Source: Actinomycetes bacterium | GTDB taxonomy: Bacteria > Actinomycetota > Actinomycetes > Propionibacteriales > Nocardioidaceae | Assembly: GCA_023252095.1 (NCBI GenBank) | Contig: JAHEXN010000044.1 | Span: forward strand, 1 to 15,774 | DNA: 15,774 bases | Reading direction: 5' to 3' | In this document: positions 6,214-13,133 of the stretch, in pieces | How positions within the stretch are numbered: position 1 is the stretch's first letter | How the letters are laid out: each line of letters opens with the position of its first letter | Position numbers and translations under genes: made by a program | The notes under the pieces: model-generated | What the model was told of the DNA's origin: nothing | The model's input: only the letters and a program-made list of their open reading frames with translations | Database searches by the model: none

Positions 6214-6251
6214 TCTGACAGACACACCCACCCCCTGCAAGGAGCACCACC

Positions 6252-6821
6252 ATGAACCGCATCGCCCGCACCCTCGTCACCTCCGCCCCGCTCGTCGCGG
6301 CCCTCGCGATCGGCGGCCTGACCCTCGGCGCCGGCGCCGCCTCGGCCGACCCCGTGCCGTTCGGCCCGACGACGCTCGGTCAGCCGGAGCCCGGCCCGGT
6401 CCAGCCCGGCCCCGTCGTGATCGGCATTCCCGAGCCCGGACCGGTCGAGCCCAACGTGCCGAACGGTCCCGACACGATCACGAACCCCGAGCCCGGCCCG
6501 GCCGACCCGAACGTGCCGGACGCCCCCGACGAGATCACCAACCCGGCGCCCTGCCCGACGCACGGCGGCTGCGGCTCCGACCCGCTCGACGGCCCGGACG
6601 ACCTGAGCGCCGGCGATCCCGGGACGGTCGATCCCGGCGCCGACTCCTCGACCGACGCGACCCAGGACCGGTCCTCCGTCCCGACCCCGACCCGGGTCGA
6701 CGCCGGCACCGCGCCGGTCGACGGCGGCAACAGCCTGGAGTGGCTGCTGCTCGGCGGAAGCCTGATCGGTCTCTCCGGCGCGGCGTACGGCGCCCGCCGG
6801 CTGATTGGCCGCACCGCCTGA
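6252..6821 (+). CDS. Small secreted Pro/Asp-rich surface protein, probable sortase substrate
   Basis: A 189-residue protein with a Sec signal peptide (basic start, hydrophobic residues 9-30, cleavage likely after ASA at 30-32). The mature part is low in complexity and rich in Pro, Gly and Asp. It contains a tandem unit (about 61-79 and 80-98, each with EPGPxxPNVPxxPDxITNP) and a C-x5-C pair at Cys101/Cys107. The C-terminus has a membrane helix (about 162-180, LEWLLLGGSLIGLSGAAYG) and a basic tail (ARRLIGRTA), the layout of a cell-wall sorting signal. No LPXTG or LAXTG precedes it; the nearest candidate motif is TRVDAG-TAP at 147-155. An AAGGAG ribosome site lies seven bases before ATG 6252. 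The adjacent sortase and shared promoter element make it the likely substrate. The family is otherwise unknown to me. Confidence 0.75.
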   Translation: MNRIARTLVTSAPLVAALAIGGLTLGAGAASADPVPFGPTTLGQPEPGPVQPGPVVIGIPEPGPVEPNVPNGPDTITNPEPGPADPNVPDAPDEITNPAPCPTHGGCGSDPLDGPDDLSAGDPGTVDPGADSSTDATQDRSSVPTPTRVDAGTAPVDGGNSLEWLLLGGSLIGLSGAAYGARRLIGRTA

Positions 6822-6831
6822 CCGACGTCCC

Positions 6832-6866
6832 CGGCGCCCCGTCACCCTCGTGGTGACGGGGCGCCG
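6832..6866 (+). terminator. Hairpin terminator after the surface protein gene
   Basis: CGGCGCCCCGTCACC and GGTGACGGGGCGCCG form a perfect 15-bp GC-rich stem with a five-base CTCGT loop, 11 bases after the stop codon. There is no T-run, as is common for actinomycete intrinsic terminators. It closes the sigma-sortase-surface protein region. Confidence 0.85.
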
Positions 6867-6940
6867 ACGTGTCCCGCCTCACCGATGGCGGCGAGGCCGT
6901 GATCACGTGACCTGCGGGTATGGCATGCCTTACTGCGCGG

Positions 6941-6957
6941 ACTTGCTACTCGCAAGT
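6941..6957. promoter_or_regulatory. Inverted repeat, probable repressor operator before the EtfD-like gene
   Basis: ACTTGC and GCAAGT are perfect 6-bp arms separated by TACTC. A second reading, ACT-CGCA-AGT, is nested inside and recalls TetR-family operators of actinobacterial fatty acid genes. The site lies 40-57 bases before the start codon. Two more palindromes are just upstream: TCACGTGA (6903-6910) and GGCATGCC (6922-6929). No clear -35/-10 pair could be assigned. Confidence 0.5.
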
Positions 6958-6997
6958 TAATGTCAGCCCAACTGTCACCATGGAGATTGGGGCCCTG

Positions 6998-9900
6998 ATG
7001 CAGCTCGTCGCCATCATCGTGTCGCTCGGACTGACGGCCGTCGCCGTCCCGATGGTCACGCTCACGGTCCTGAAGATGCTCCGGGTGCTCCGGGCCGGCC
7101 AGCCGGCGATCGGTCGCACCGACCGCCCAGCCCAGCGCGCCGTCGTCGTCGTCAAGGAGACGCTCGGTCACACGCGCATGCTGCAGTGGACGTGGGTCGG
7201 CATCCTGCACTGGTTCGCGTTCGCCGCGTTCATGATCTTGTCGACCGCGGTCGCTCAGGCCTACTTCCAGCTGTTCGACCCGGAGTTCGTCTGGCCGCTG
7301 ATCGGCGAGTGGTTCGTCTACGAGTGGATCGCCGAGACCCTCGGCCTGCTGGGCGCCCTCGCGATCATCCCGCTGTTCGTCTACCGCCTGCGCAACTTGC
7401 CGTCGAAGAAGGGCCGCGACAGCCGCTTCTTCGGCTCCACGATGTGGCAGGCGTTCTTCGTCGAGGCGATGGTGCTGTTCGAGAGCGCCGCGATCCTCTT
7501 CATCCGTGGCGCCGAGTACAACCTCCTGCAGGCGCACGGTGGTGAGCACGCCGACCACGCGTCGGGCCTCCATTTCCCGATCTCGCAGTTCTTCGGCAAC
7601 CTCTACCCGACCGGCCCGGACTCGATCGGCACGCTCGAGAACATCATCTTCATCATCGCGATGTTCAAGATCTCGACCGCGATGATCTGGCTCATCGTCA
7701 TCGCCCGCAACATCACGATGGGCGTGGCTTGGCACCGCTTCACGGCCTGGTTCAACATCTTCTTCAAGCGTGAGTCCGACGGCAGCACGGCCCTCGGTGG
7801 CCTCGTGCCGCTCTACGTCAACGGCGAGCCGCTCGACCTGGAGAAGATGGAGGACCTCGACGAGGAGGACTTCAACAAGCTCGGCGTCGGCAAGGTCGAG
7901 GACTTCAGCTGGAAGGGCCTGCTCGACTTCACGACGTGCACCGAGTGCGGTCGCTGCCAGAGCCAGTGCCCCGCCTGGAACACCGAGAAGCCGCTCTCGC
8001 CCAAGCTGCTCATGATGGGCCTGCGCGAGCACGCCTACGCCAAGATCCCGCTGCTCGACATCCCCGAGGACCAGCGCACCGAGGCCCAGGTCGCCGAGCT
8101 CGAGCGTCCGCTGATCGGTGACGCCGACGTGTACGGCGTGATCGACCCCGACGTCCTGTGGTCGTGCACCAACTGCGGCGCCTGCGTGCAGCAGTGCCCC
8201 GTCGACATCGAGCACGTCGACCACATCGACAACATGCGCCGCTACCAGGTGCTCGTCGAGTCGAACTTCCCGGCCGAGCTGAACAACATCTTCAAGGGCC
8301 TGGAGCGCAAGGGCAATCCCTGGAACATGAACCCGCGAGACCGCATGAAGTGGGCCGAGGGGCTCGACTTCGAGGTCAAGCAGGTCGGCGTGGAGGTCGA
8401 GGACCTCGACGAGGTCGAGTGGCTCTTCTGGGTCGGCTGCGCCGGCGCCTACGAGGACCGCGCCAAGAAGACCACGCAGGCGGTCGCCGAGCTGCTCAAC
8501 ATGGCGGGCGTCTCGTTTGCGGTGCTGGGCGACGGCGAGACCTGCACGGGTGACTCCGCGCGCCGCTCGGGCAACGAGATCGTGTTCCAGCAGCTCGCGA
8601 TGCAGAACGTCGAGACCTTCAAGGAGATGAAGGTCAAGAAGGTCGTCTCGACCTGCGCGCACTGCTTCAACACGCTCAAGAACGAGTACGCCGAGTTCGG
8701 CGTCGAGCTCGAGGTCGTGCATCACACGCAGCTGCTCAACCGCCTCGTGCGCGAGAAGAAGCTGACTCCGGTCGCCGCGGCCGACGGCGCCGTGGGCACC
8801 AAGACCATCACGTACCACGACCCGTGCTTCCTGGGCCGTCACAACCAGGTCTACGAGGCGCCGCGTGAGCTGCTCGAGATCATCCCGGGTGCCACGTTCA
8901 CCGAGATGCCGCGCAACAAGGAGCGCTCCTTCTGCTGCGGCGCCGGTGGTGCCCGCATGTGGATGGAGGAGACGATCGGCTCGCGCATCAACGTGAACCG
9001 CACCGTCGAGGCCGTCGCCACGGGCGCCGACCAGATCGCGACCGGCTGCCCGTTCTGCCGCGTCATGCTGTCCGACGGCCTGACCCTCAAGCAGTCCGAG
9101 GGCGAGGCCCGCGAGGAGGTCGAGATCATCGACGTCGCGCAGATGCTGCTCGCCGCCGTCAAGCGCGCTCCGGCACCCGAGGAGGAGGCCGAGGTCGTCG
9201 CCGAGGCCGAGGCGGCCACGGCCGCTGCCGCCACGGACACGGAGTCGAAGAGCACGGAGTCGAAGGACGCCGAGGCCGGCACCAAGGCTGCGGCCCAGGT
9301 CGTCGAGGAGAAGAAGCTCGACGAGCCCGACCCGGCCGAGCAGGAGACGTCCGACCAGGCTGCGGCGGCGCAGAACAACGTGCCGACCGACGCCGAGGGC
9401 GACGGGTCCGCCGACGAGTCGCCGCTCCCGGAGGAGCCGCGCAACGCCGACGCCCGCGACACGGCGGCCGACGACGAGGGTGGCGAGACGCTCGAGCAGT
9501 CCGAGGGCGAGCCCGGCGACCGCGCTGGTGACAGCGGTGTCGTCGAGGACGACTCCGACGCGGCCGAGGCCGCGAGCGCTGCCCCCACGGACGACGCTGA
9601 CGCGAAGCCGGCCGACGACGTCGAGGAGCCGGAGGCCAAGCCCGAGCCGGGCGACACCACCGACCCCGACGCCGAGTCCGCCCCCTCGGCCGAGCCCGAG
9701 ACGGAGTCCTCGCCCAGCGAGGACGAGCCGGCCCCCGCGGCCGACGAGCCCGTCGAGGAGGACGCCCGCGAGGAGGAGGCCGAGACCCTCGACACCAAGG
9801 CCGAGGCCGAGGTCGTCGATGCCGAGGCGAGCGAAAAGGAGAAGGCCGCCTGGGCCAACGTCGGCGCGGTCAACACCGACCTCCTGCCCGAGACGCCCGC

Positions 9901-10333
9901 CGCAAGCTCTGACTCGTCCGACGACGCTGACGCGAAGCCGGCCGACGACGTCGAGGAGCCGGAGGCCAAGCCCGAGCCGGGCGACACCACCGACCCCGAC
10001 GCCGAGTCCGCCCCCTCGGCCGAGCCCGAGACGGAATCCTCGCCCAGCGAAGACACGCCAGCCCCCGCGGCCGACGAGCCCGTCGAGGAGGACGCCCGCG
10101 AGGAAGAGGCCGAGACCCTCACCGACCAGGCCGACGCCCCTGAGGCCGAGCCCGCCTCGATCTCGCCGGACGCTCCGGAGGGCATCGTGGCGGTCGAGGA
10201 CGGCTCCGACCCCGAGGTCGAGTCCGACGACGTCGCCCCGCTGACCGACGCCAACCCGAGCGGCGCGGACCTCACGGCCGCGGCGACCGAGATGGCCGCC
10301 GACGACGCAGACGAGGACAAGAAGACCAACTGA
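6998..10333 (+). CDS. etfD: Membrane iron-sulfur oxidoreductase of the EtfD/Rv0338c type (heterodisulfide reductase-related) with a long acidic tail
   Basis: A 1111-residue protein. The N-terminal 250 residues have about five membrane helices, like the NarI-type heme/quinone domain (for example WTWVGILHWFAFAAFMIL and FIIAMFKISTAMIWLIVIA). A ferredoxin-like module follows with two 4Fe-4S motifs: CTECGRCQSQCP from Cys314 and CTNCGACVQQCP from Cys390. Two CCG (HdrB/GlpC-type) domains come next, with STCAHCFNT, HDPCFLG, SFCCGAGG and GCPFCR. The family takes electrons from reduced electron-transfer flavoprotein (from acyl-CoA dehydrogenases in beta-oxidation) and passes them to menaquinone. The catalytic part ends near residue 725. 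About 385 further residues are highly acidic and disordered-looking, and contain a 67-residue segment repeated almost exactly. ATG 6998 is chosen because it starts at the first membrane helix and follows a GGAG/GGGG stretch; the earlier in-frame start at 6920 adds non-hydrophobic residues. Confidence 0.85.
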   Translation: MQLVAIIVSLGLTAVAVPMVTLTVLKMLRVLRAGQPAIGRTDRPAQRAVVVVKETLGHTRMLQWTWVGILHWFAFAAFMILSTAVAQAYFQLFDPEFVWPLIGEWFVYEWIAETLGLLGALAIIPLFVYRLRNLPSKKGRDSRFFGSTMWQAFFVEAMVLFESAAILFIRGAEYNLLQAHGGEHADHASGLHFPISQFFGNLYPTGPDSIGTLENIIFIIAMFKISTAMIWLIVIARNITMGVAWHRFTAWFNIFFKRESDGSTALGGLVPLYVNGEPLDLEKMEDLDEEDFNKLGVGKVEDFSWKGLLDFTTCTECGRCQSQCPAWNTEKPLSPKLLMMGLREHAYAKIPLLDIPEDQRTEAQVAELERPLIGDADVYGVIDPDVLWSCTNCGACVQQCPVDIEHVDHIDNMRRYQVLVESNFPAELNNIFKGLERKGNPWNMNPRDRMKWAEGLDFEVKQVGVEVEDLDEVEWLFWVGCAGAYEDRAKKTTQAVAELLNMAGVSFAVLGDGETCTGDSARRSGNEIVFQQLAMQNVETFKEMKVKKVVSTCAHCFNTLKNEYAEFGVELEVVHHTQLLNRLVREKKLTPVAAADGAVGTKTITYHDPCFLGRHNQVYEAPRELLEIIPGATFTEMPRNKERSFCCGAGGARMWMEETIGSRINVNRTVEAVATGADQIATGCPFCRVMLSDGLTLKQSEGEAREEVEIIDVAQMLLAAVKRAPAPEEEAEVVAEAEAATAAAATDTESKSTESKDAEAGTKAAAQVVEEKKLDEPDPAEQETSDQAAAAQNNVPTDAEGDGSADESPLPEEPRNADARDTAADDEGGETLEQSEGEPGDRAGDSGVVEDDSDAAEAASAAPTDDADAKPADDVEEPEAKPEPGDTTDPDAESAPSAEPETESSPSEDEPAPAADEPVEEDAREEEAETLDTKAEAEVVDAEASEKEKAAWANVGAVNTDLLPETPAASSDSSDDADAKPADDVEEPEAKPEPGDTTDPDAESAPSAEPETESSPSEDTPAPAADEPVEEDAREEEAETLTDQADAPEAEPASISPDAPEGIVAVEDGSDPEVESDDVAPLTDANPSGADLTAAATEMAADDADEDKKTN
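9590..9790 (+). repeat. 200-bp direct repeat, copy 1, in the acidic tail of the EtfD-like gene
   Basis: This stretch recurs at 9920-10120, exactly 330 bases downstream. Comparing the two by eye gives about six mismatches in 200 bases. The copy encodes residues 865-931 (from DDADAKPADDVEEPEAKPE to EEEAETL). Confidence 0.92.
9920..10120 (+). repeat. 200-bp direct repeat, copy 2, in the acidic tail of the EtfD-like gene
   Basis: Second copy, encoding residues 975-1041. Most differences are clustered at 10050-10061, where Glu-Pro becomes Thr-Pro. An offset of 330 bases keeps frame. The near-identity suggests a recent in-frame duplication. Confidence 0.92.
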
Positions 10334-10352
10334 CGCCGGCCTTCAACCCAGC

Positions 10353-10390
10353 CGAGACGGCGATCGCCCCACCGGGCGGTCGCCGTCTCG
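10353..10390 (+). terminator. Hairpin terminator after the EtfD-like gene
   Basis: CGAGACGGCGA (10353-10363) pairs with TCGCCGTCTCG (10380-10390) over 11 perfect base pairs. The GC-rich loop can pair further through CGCCC/GGGCG. It begins 19 bases after the stop and is followed only by a short CCATTTCG, with no proper T-run. Confidence 0.82.
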
Positions 10391-10400
10391 CCATTTCGAA

Positions 10401-10492
10401 CCCCGGTGGTTGAGGTGCGAACGCCCGCCCAGCTCAGCCCATCGAGGTTTCGAGGCTCGCGCGCCAGAGCGCACTCGCACCTCAACCACCGG
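10401..10492. repeat. REP-like palindromic element, full unit
   Basis: CCGGTGGTTGAGGTGCGA (10403-10420) and its exact reverse complement (10475-10492) are 18-bp arms flanking a 54-base centre that contains TCGAGGTTTCGAGGCTCG. The unit sits between convergent genes, just past a terminator. Its sequence recalls dispersed extragenic palindromes I associate with Nocardioidaceae genomes. Function is unknown; hairpin RNA, 3'-end protection or RAYT-type mobilisation are possibilities. Confidence 0.75.
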
Positions 10493-10498
10493 CGGTGC

Positions 10499-10575
10499 CC
10501 CCGGTGGTTGAGGTGCGAACGCCCGCCAGGGCGTGAGCCTCGAAGCCACCCGCAGTGACCGACCACCTCAACCGG
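10499..10575. repeat. REP-like palindromic element, second partial unit
   Basis: The first 29 bases (10499-10527) are identical to the start of the first unit (10401-10429). The centre has GAGCCTCGAAGCC, the inverted form of the first unit's centre. The closing arm is degenerate (CCACCTCAACCGG, 10563-10575) and ends six bases before the stop codon of the SigJ-like gene. Confidence 0.7.
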
Positions 10576-10580
10576 CGTGC

Positions 10581-11471
10581 CTACTCCGTCCAGGCGCCGA
10601 GCTTGTCAGGGTTGGCCTGGATCCAGACGTCACGCACCACGTGCTCGACGACGTTCAGCATGATGACGAACGGCGCGACGCCCGACTCCCGCAGCACGAT
10701 GGCGGCACGCCCGTCGACGAGCTCGATGCTCGGTTCCACCACGCGTCCCTCGCGCGCGATCTTCTCCATGATGCCGAGGAGGAACCGGGCGACCCGGTCC
10801 GAGCCCCGCACCGGGCGGCGCGCCATCGAGGCCCGCCCGCCGCCGTCGGTCACCAGGGTCACGCTGGGATCGAGCATGGCCACGAGGTCGTCGAGACGAC
10901 CCGAGCCGCAGGCCGCGAGGAACGCCTCCACGACGCGTTCGTGATCGACCGGCGACGTGTCGCGCACCTTCCTTTCGCGGATGTCGCGCCGCGCGTCGGA
11001 GGCGAGCTTGCGGGCCGCCTGGGGCGTGCGGCCGACGACGTCGGCGACCTCGACGAAGCTCAGTCCGAAGAGGTCGTGCAGCACGAAGGAGACTCGTTCG
11101 GCGGGGGTCAGCGAGTCGAGCACGACCATGAGCGCGCTCGTCACCTGGTCGTCGAGACTCACCCGCTCCGCCGGATCCGTCGCCGCGGCGGGCGACGCGA
11201 GGTCCGAGCCGGGGCGCGGCTCGGGGAGCCACTCCCCCGTGTACTGCTCGCGGCGGGCCCGCGCTGAACCGAGCACGTCGAGGCAGATGCGGCCCACGAC
11301 CGTCGTGAACCACGCGTCCACGTTGCGCACGGCCTCCCGCTCGCCGGGCGCCAGGCGGAACCACCGGACGTACGCCTCCTGCACGGCGTCCTCGGCGTCG
11401 GCGGTTGTGCCGAGCAGGCGGAAGGCCGTCGCGAGCAGGCGCCCGCGGTCGGCGTCCTCGGCGTCAGGCAC
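10581..11471 (-). CDS. sigJ: ECF41-group RNA polymerase sigma factor (SigJ type) with SnoaL-like C-terminal domain
   Basis: A 296-residue sigma factor, the usual length for ECF41. Region 2 covers about residues 8-72 (LLATAFRLLGTTADAEDAVQ, VDAWFTTVVGRICLDVL). The linker has the group's WLPEP motif (81-85). Region 4 lies at about 105-165, with the helix-turn-helix at FVEVADVVGRTPQAARKLAS. The C-terminal NTF2/SnoaL-like domain, about 175-296, contains the signature TDGGGR (208-213) and the terminal NPDKL (287-291). In studied ECF41 proteins this extension acts in cis, both holding back and enabling the sigma, in place of a separate anti-sigma. The start is GTG 11471, whose GTGCCTGA overlaps the stop of the upstream oxidoreductase gene by eight bases. 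That partnership is itself typical, since ECF41 genes usually sit beside one oxidoreductase, epimerase or decarboxylase gene they control. Confidence 0.9.
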   Translation of the reverse strand: MPDAEDADRGRLLATAFRLLGTTADAEDAVQEAYVRWFRLAPGEREAVRNVDAWFTTVVGRICLDVLGSARARREQYTGEWLPEPRPGSDLASPAAATDPAERVSLDDQVTSALMVVLDSLTPAERVSFVLHDLFGLSFVEVADVVGRTPQAARKLASDARRDIRERKVRDTSPVDHERVVEAFLAACGSGRLDDLVAMLDPSVTLVTDGGGRASMARRPVRGSDRVARFLLGIMEKIAREGRVVEPSIELVDGRAAIVLRESGVAPFVIMLNVVEHVVRDVWIQANPDKLGAWTE

Positions 11472-12219
11472 GTTGGACCGCCTGGCCCTGCAGCCACTCC
11501 GCGAAGGTCGTGGTGCCGTGCTCGGCCCCTGGGCCCGTGACGAGGGTTCCGTCGCGCATCGCCTTGCCCAGCTTGCCGGGCAGCGGCACCCCGAGCACGC
11601 GGCGCTTGTCACCGCGGACACGGGCCCACGCGCGCGAGAGGTCGGCCATCCACGCGGTCTCGGGTCCACCTAGGTCGGCGACGCGTCCCGAGGGTCCGGC
11701 CTCCGCGAGCTCCACGAGCCGTGCCGCGACGTCACGAGCCGCTACCGTCTCGCTGCGCATGCGGGGCACGAGCACGAGCGGGCCCACCGTCGTCGATCCG
11801 TGCACCTGCCCGGCGAACTCGTGGAACTGCGTGGCCCGCAGCACGGTCCACGGCACGGGGCCGGCCGTCACGAGCTCCTCCTGCAGGACCTTGCCCGCGT
11901 AGTAGCCGTGCGGTGCTCGGTCGATCCCGACGATCGAGAGCACCAGGTGATGGCCGATCCCCGCGGCGGCCTCGGCCTCCAACAGGCGTCGGGTGGTCTC
12001 GCCGAAGAACGTGCGCGACTCCTGCTCGTCGAGCGTGAAGGTCGAGGCGACGTCGACGACCGCCTCGACGCCGACAAGCGCCTCAGCCAGTCCGGCACCT
12101 GTGGTCAGGTCGATGCCCGTGCCACGGCTGAGCACCACGGCGTCGTGCCCGGCCTCACGGGCGAGCTCGACGACGTGGGTGCCCACGGCTCCGGTTCCTC
12201 CGGCGACGGCGATCCTCAT
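11464..12219 (-). CDS. NAD(P)H-binding SDR-family oxidoreductase/epimerase, ECF41 partner gene
   Basis: A 251-residue atypical short-chain dehydrogenase/NmrA-like protein. The N-terminal Rossmann nucleotide-binding loop is clear: MRIAVAGGTGAVGTHVV (GxxGxxG at residues 7-13). 'LSIVGIDRAPHGYYAGKVLQEE' holds the YxxxK-like pair, and 'WTVLRATQFHEF' is a family hallmark of SDR_a5-type proteins. These proteins bind NAD(P) and reduce or isomerise small substrates, or sense redox state; the substrate here is unknown. ATG 12219 is chosen because it begins the Rossmann strand directly and has GAGAGG upstream; the extended reading to 12390 adds low-complexity Arg/Gly sequence. The stop overlaps the sigma start, and an ECF41-type promoter precedes the gene, so it is the probable main target of its neighbour. 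Confidence 0.88.
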   Translation of the reverse strand: MRIAVAGGTGAVGTHVVELAREAGHDAVVLSRGTGIDLTTGAGLAEALVGVEAVVDVASTFTLDEQESRTFFGETTRRLLEAEAAAGIGHHLVLSIVGIDRAPHGYYAGKVLQEELVTAGPVPWTVLRATQFHEFAGQVHGSTTVGPLVLVPRMRSETVAARDVAARLVELAEAGPSGRVADLGGPETAWMADLSRAWARVRGDKRRVLGVPLPGKLGKAMRDGTLVTGPGAEHGTTTFAEWLQGQAVQRA

Positions 12220-12269
12220 GGGGTGATCCTCTCGGGAAGTGCGGGGCGTGTCTCCCGCTTCACCCCTTC

Positions 12270-12296
12270 GACGACGCAGCCGCCCGAAGTGTGAGC
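12270..12296 (-). promoter_or_regulatory. Probable ECF41-type promoter of the oxidoreductase-sigJ operon
   Basis: On the minus strand GCTCACA (12290-12296) is followed after 16 bases by CGTC (12270-12273). The reported ECF41 consensus is TGTCACA, about 16 bases, CGTC. The match is five of seven in the first block and complete in the second. It lies about 50 bases before the oxidoreductase ATG, which fits autoregulation by the downstream sigma factor. Confidence 0.6.
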
Positions 12297-12305
12297 CGCT
12301 GCCGG

Positions 12306-13133
12306 TCAGGCGTCGCGGCGCCGCAACGTCCAGGCCGCCACGGCCACGACGATGACCACCTCGGCGAGGAAGACCGCGTACCCGGTCCACGGGTCGAGCA
12401 GGTTCGGGTTGAACGAGACCGCCGCGGCGACACCTCCACCGGTGTTGTTCGGCATGAGCTTGACGATCCAGTCGCCGACCGCGCCGGGCACCAGCAGGAC
12501 CATCGGACCGACCACGAACAACGTGCCGAGCAGGATCGAGACGGCGGCGGCCGTGTGCCGCACGAGGAAGCCGACCGCAACAGCCAGCACCCCGAGGCCC
12601 GCGAGGTAGAGACCGCTGCCGTACATCGCGCGCAGGACGTCACCCTCGAGCGGCAGGCCGATGCCCTCGGCCTCGAAGAACGGGTTGGTGCCGAAGTAGC
12701 CCAGGAACGCCGTGGCCGTTCCGGCGACGAAGAGCAGCGTGGCGACCAGGATCGACTTGGCCAGCATGACCCGGCCCCGCGACGGCACTGCGGCGAACGA
12801 GCTGCGGATCATGCCTGACCCGTACTCCGACGTCACGACGAGCGCGCCGAGCACGACCGCAGCGGCGGGAGCCAGCATCATGCCCCACGTGATGAACGCG
12901 GCCGGCGCCTCGTCGGCCCCCGGGCTCGCGAGCCACTCGGCGTTCATGGCACCGAGGAGGATCGTGAGCCCTCCGCCCACGACCACGAGCGCGATCAGGG
13001 TCCACCACGTCGAGCGAACGGTCGTGAGCTTGAGCCACTCGGCGCGCAGCGCGGCGCCCAGGCCGGGTGCACGGGTCGAGGTGGCGGACTGGGGCTGCTG
13101 GGTCTGTCGGGTCTTCTCGGCGAGCGCGGTCAT
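12306..13133 (-). CDS. ABC-2 type transporter permease
   Basis: A 275-residue membrane protein with about six helices (near residues 42-62, 80-101, 122-147, 170-190, 193-215 and 250-271). It has a long Gln/Ser/Thr-rich cytoplasmic N-terminus and the 'LRAEWLKLTTVRSTWWTL' opening common to actinobacterial ABC-2 permeases of the bacitracin/NatB type. 'TSEYGSGMIRSSFAAVPSRGRVMLAK' is the characteristic cytoplasmic coupling loop. It should form the membrane channel for the ATPase encoded just upstream. Its ATG overlaps the ATPase stop as ATGA (13130-13133), so the two are translationally coupled. The transported compound is unknown; such pairs often give resistance to cell-envelope peptides or export lipids. 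Confidence 0.9.
   Translation of the reverse strand: MTALAEKTRQTQQPQSATSTRAPGLGAALRAEWLKLTTVRSTWWTLIALVVVGGGLTILLGAMNAEWLASPGADEAPAAFITWGMMLAPAAAVVLGALVVTSEYGSGMIRSSFAAVPSRGRVMLAKSILVATLLFVAGTATAFLGYFGTNPFFEAEGIGLPLEGDVLRAMYGSGLYLAGLGVLAVAVGFLVRHTAAAVSILLGTLFVVGPMVLLVPGAVGDWIVKLMPNNTGGGVAAAVSFNPNLLDPWTGYAVFLAEVVIVVAVAAWTLRRRDA

Noticed and set aside
6842..10566. Two long antisense open frames (about 666 and 571 codons) opposite the EtfD-like gene
   Set aside because: Their composition is the shadow of a highly biased coding strand, and the Ser-rich one mirrors the acidic repeats. The plus-strand protein has iron-sulfur motifs and membrane helices.
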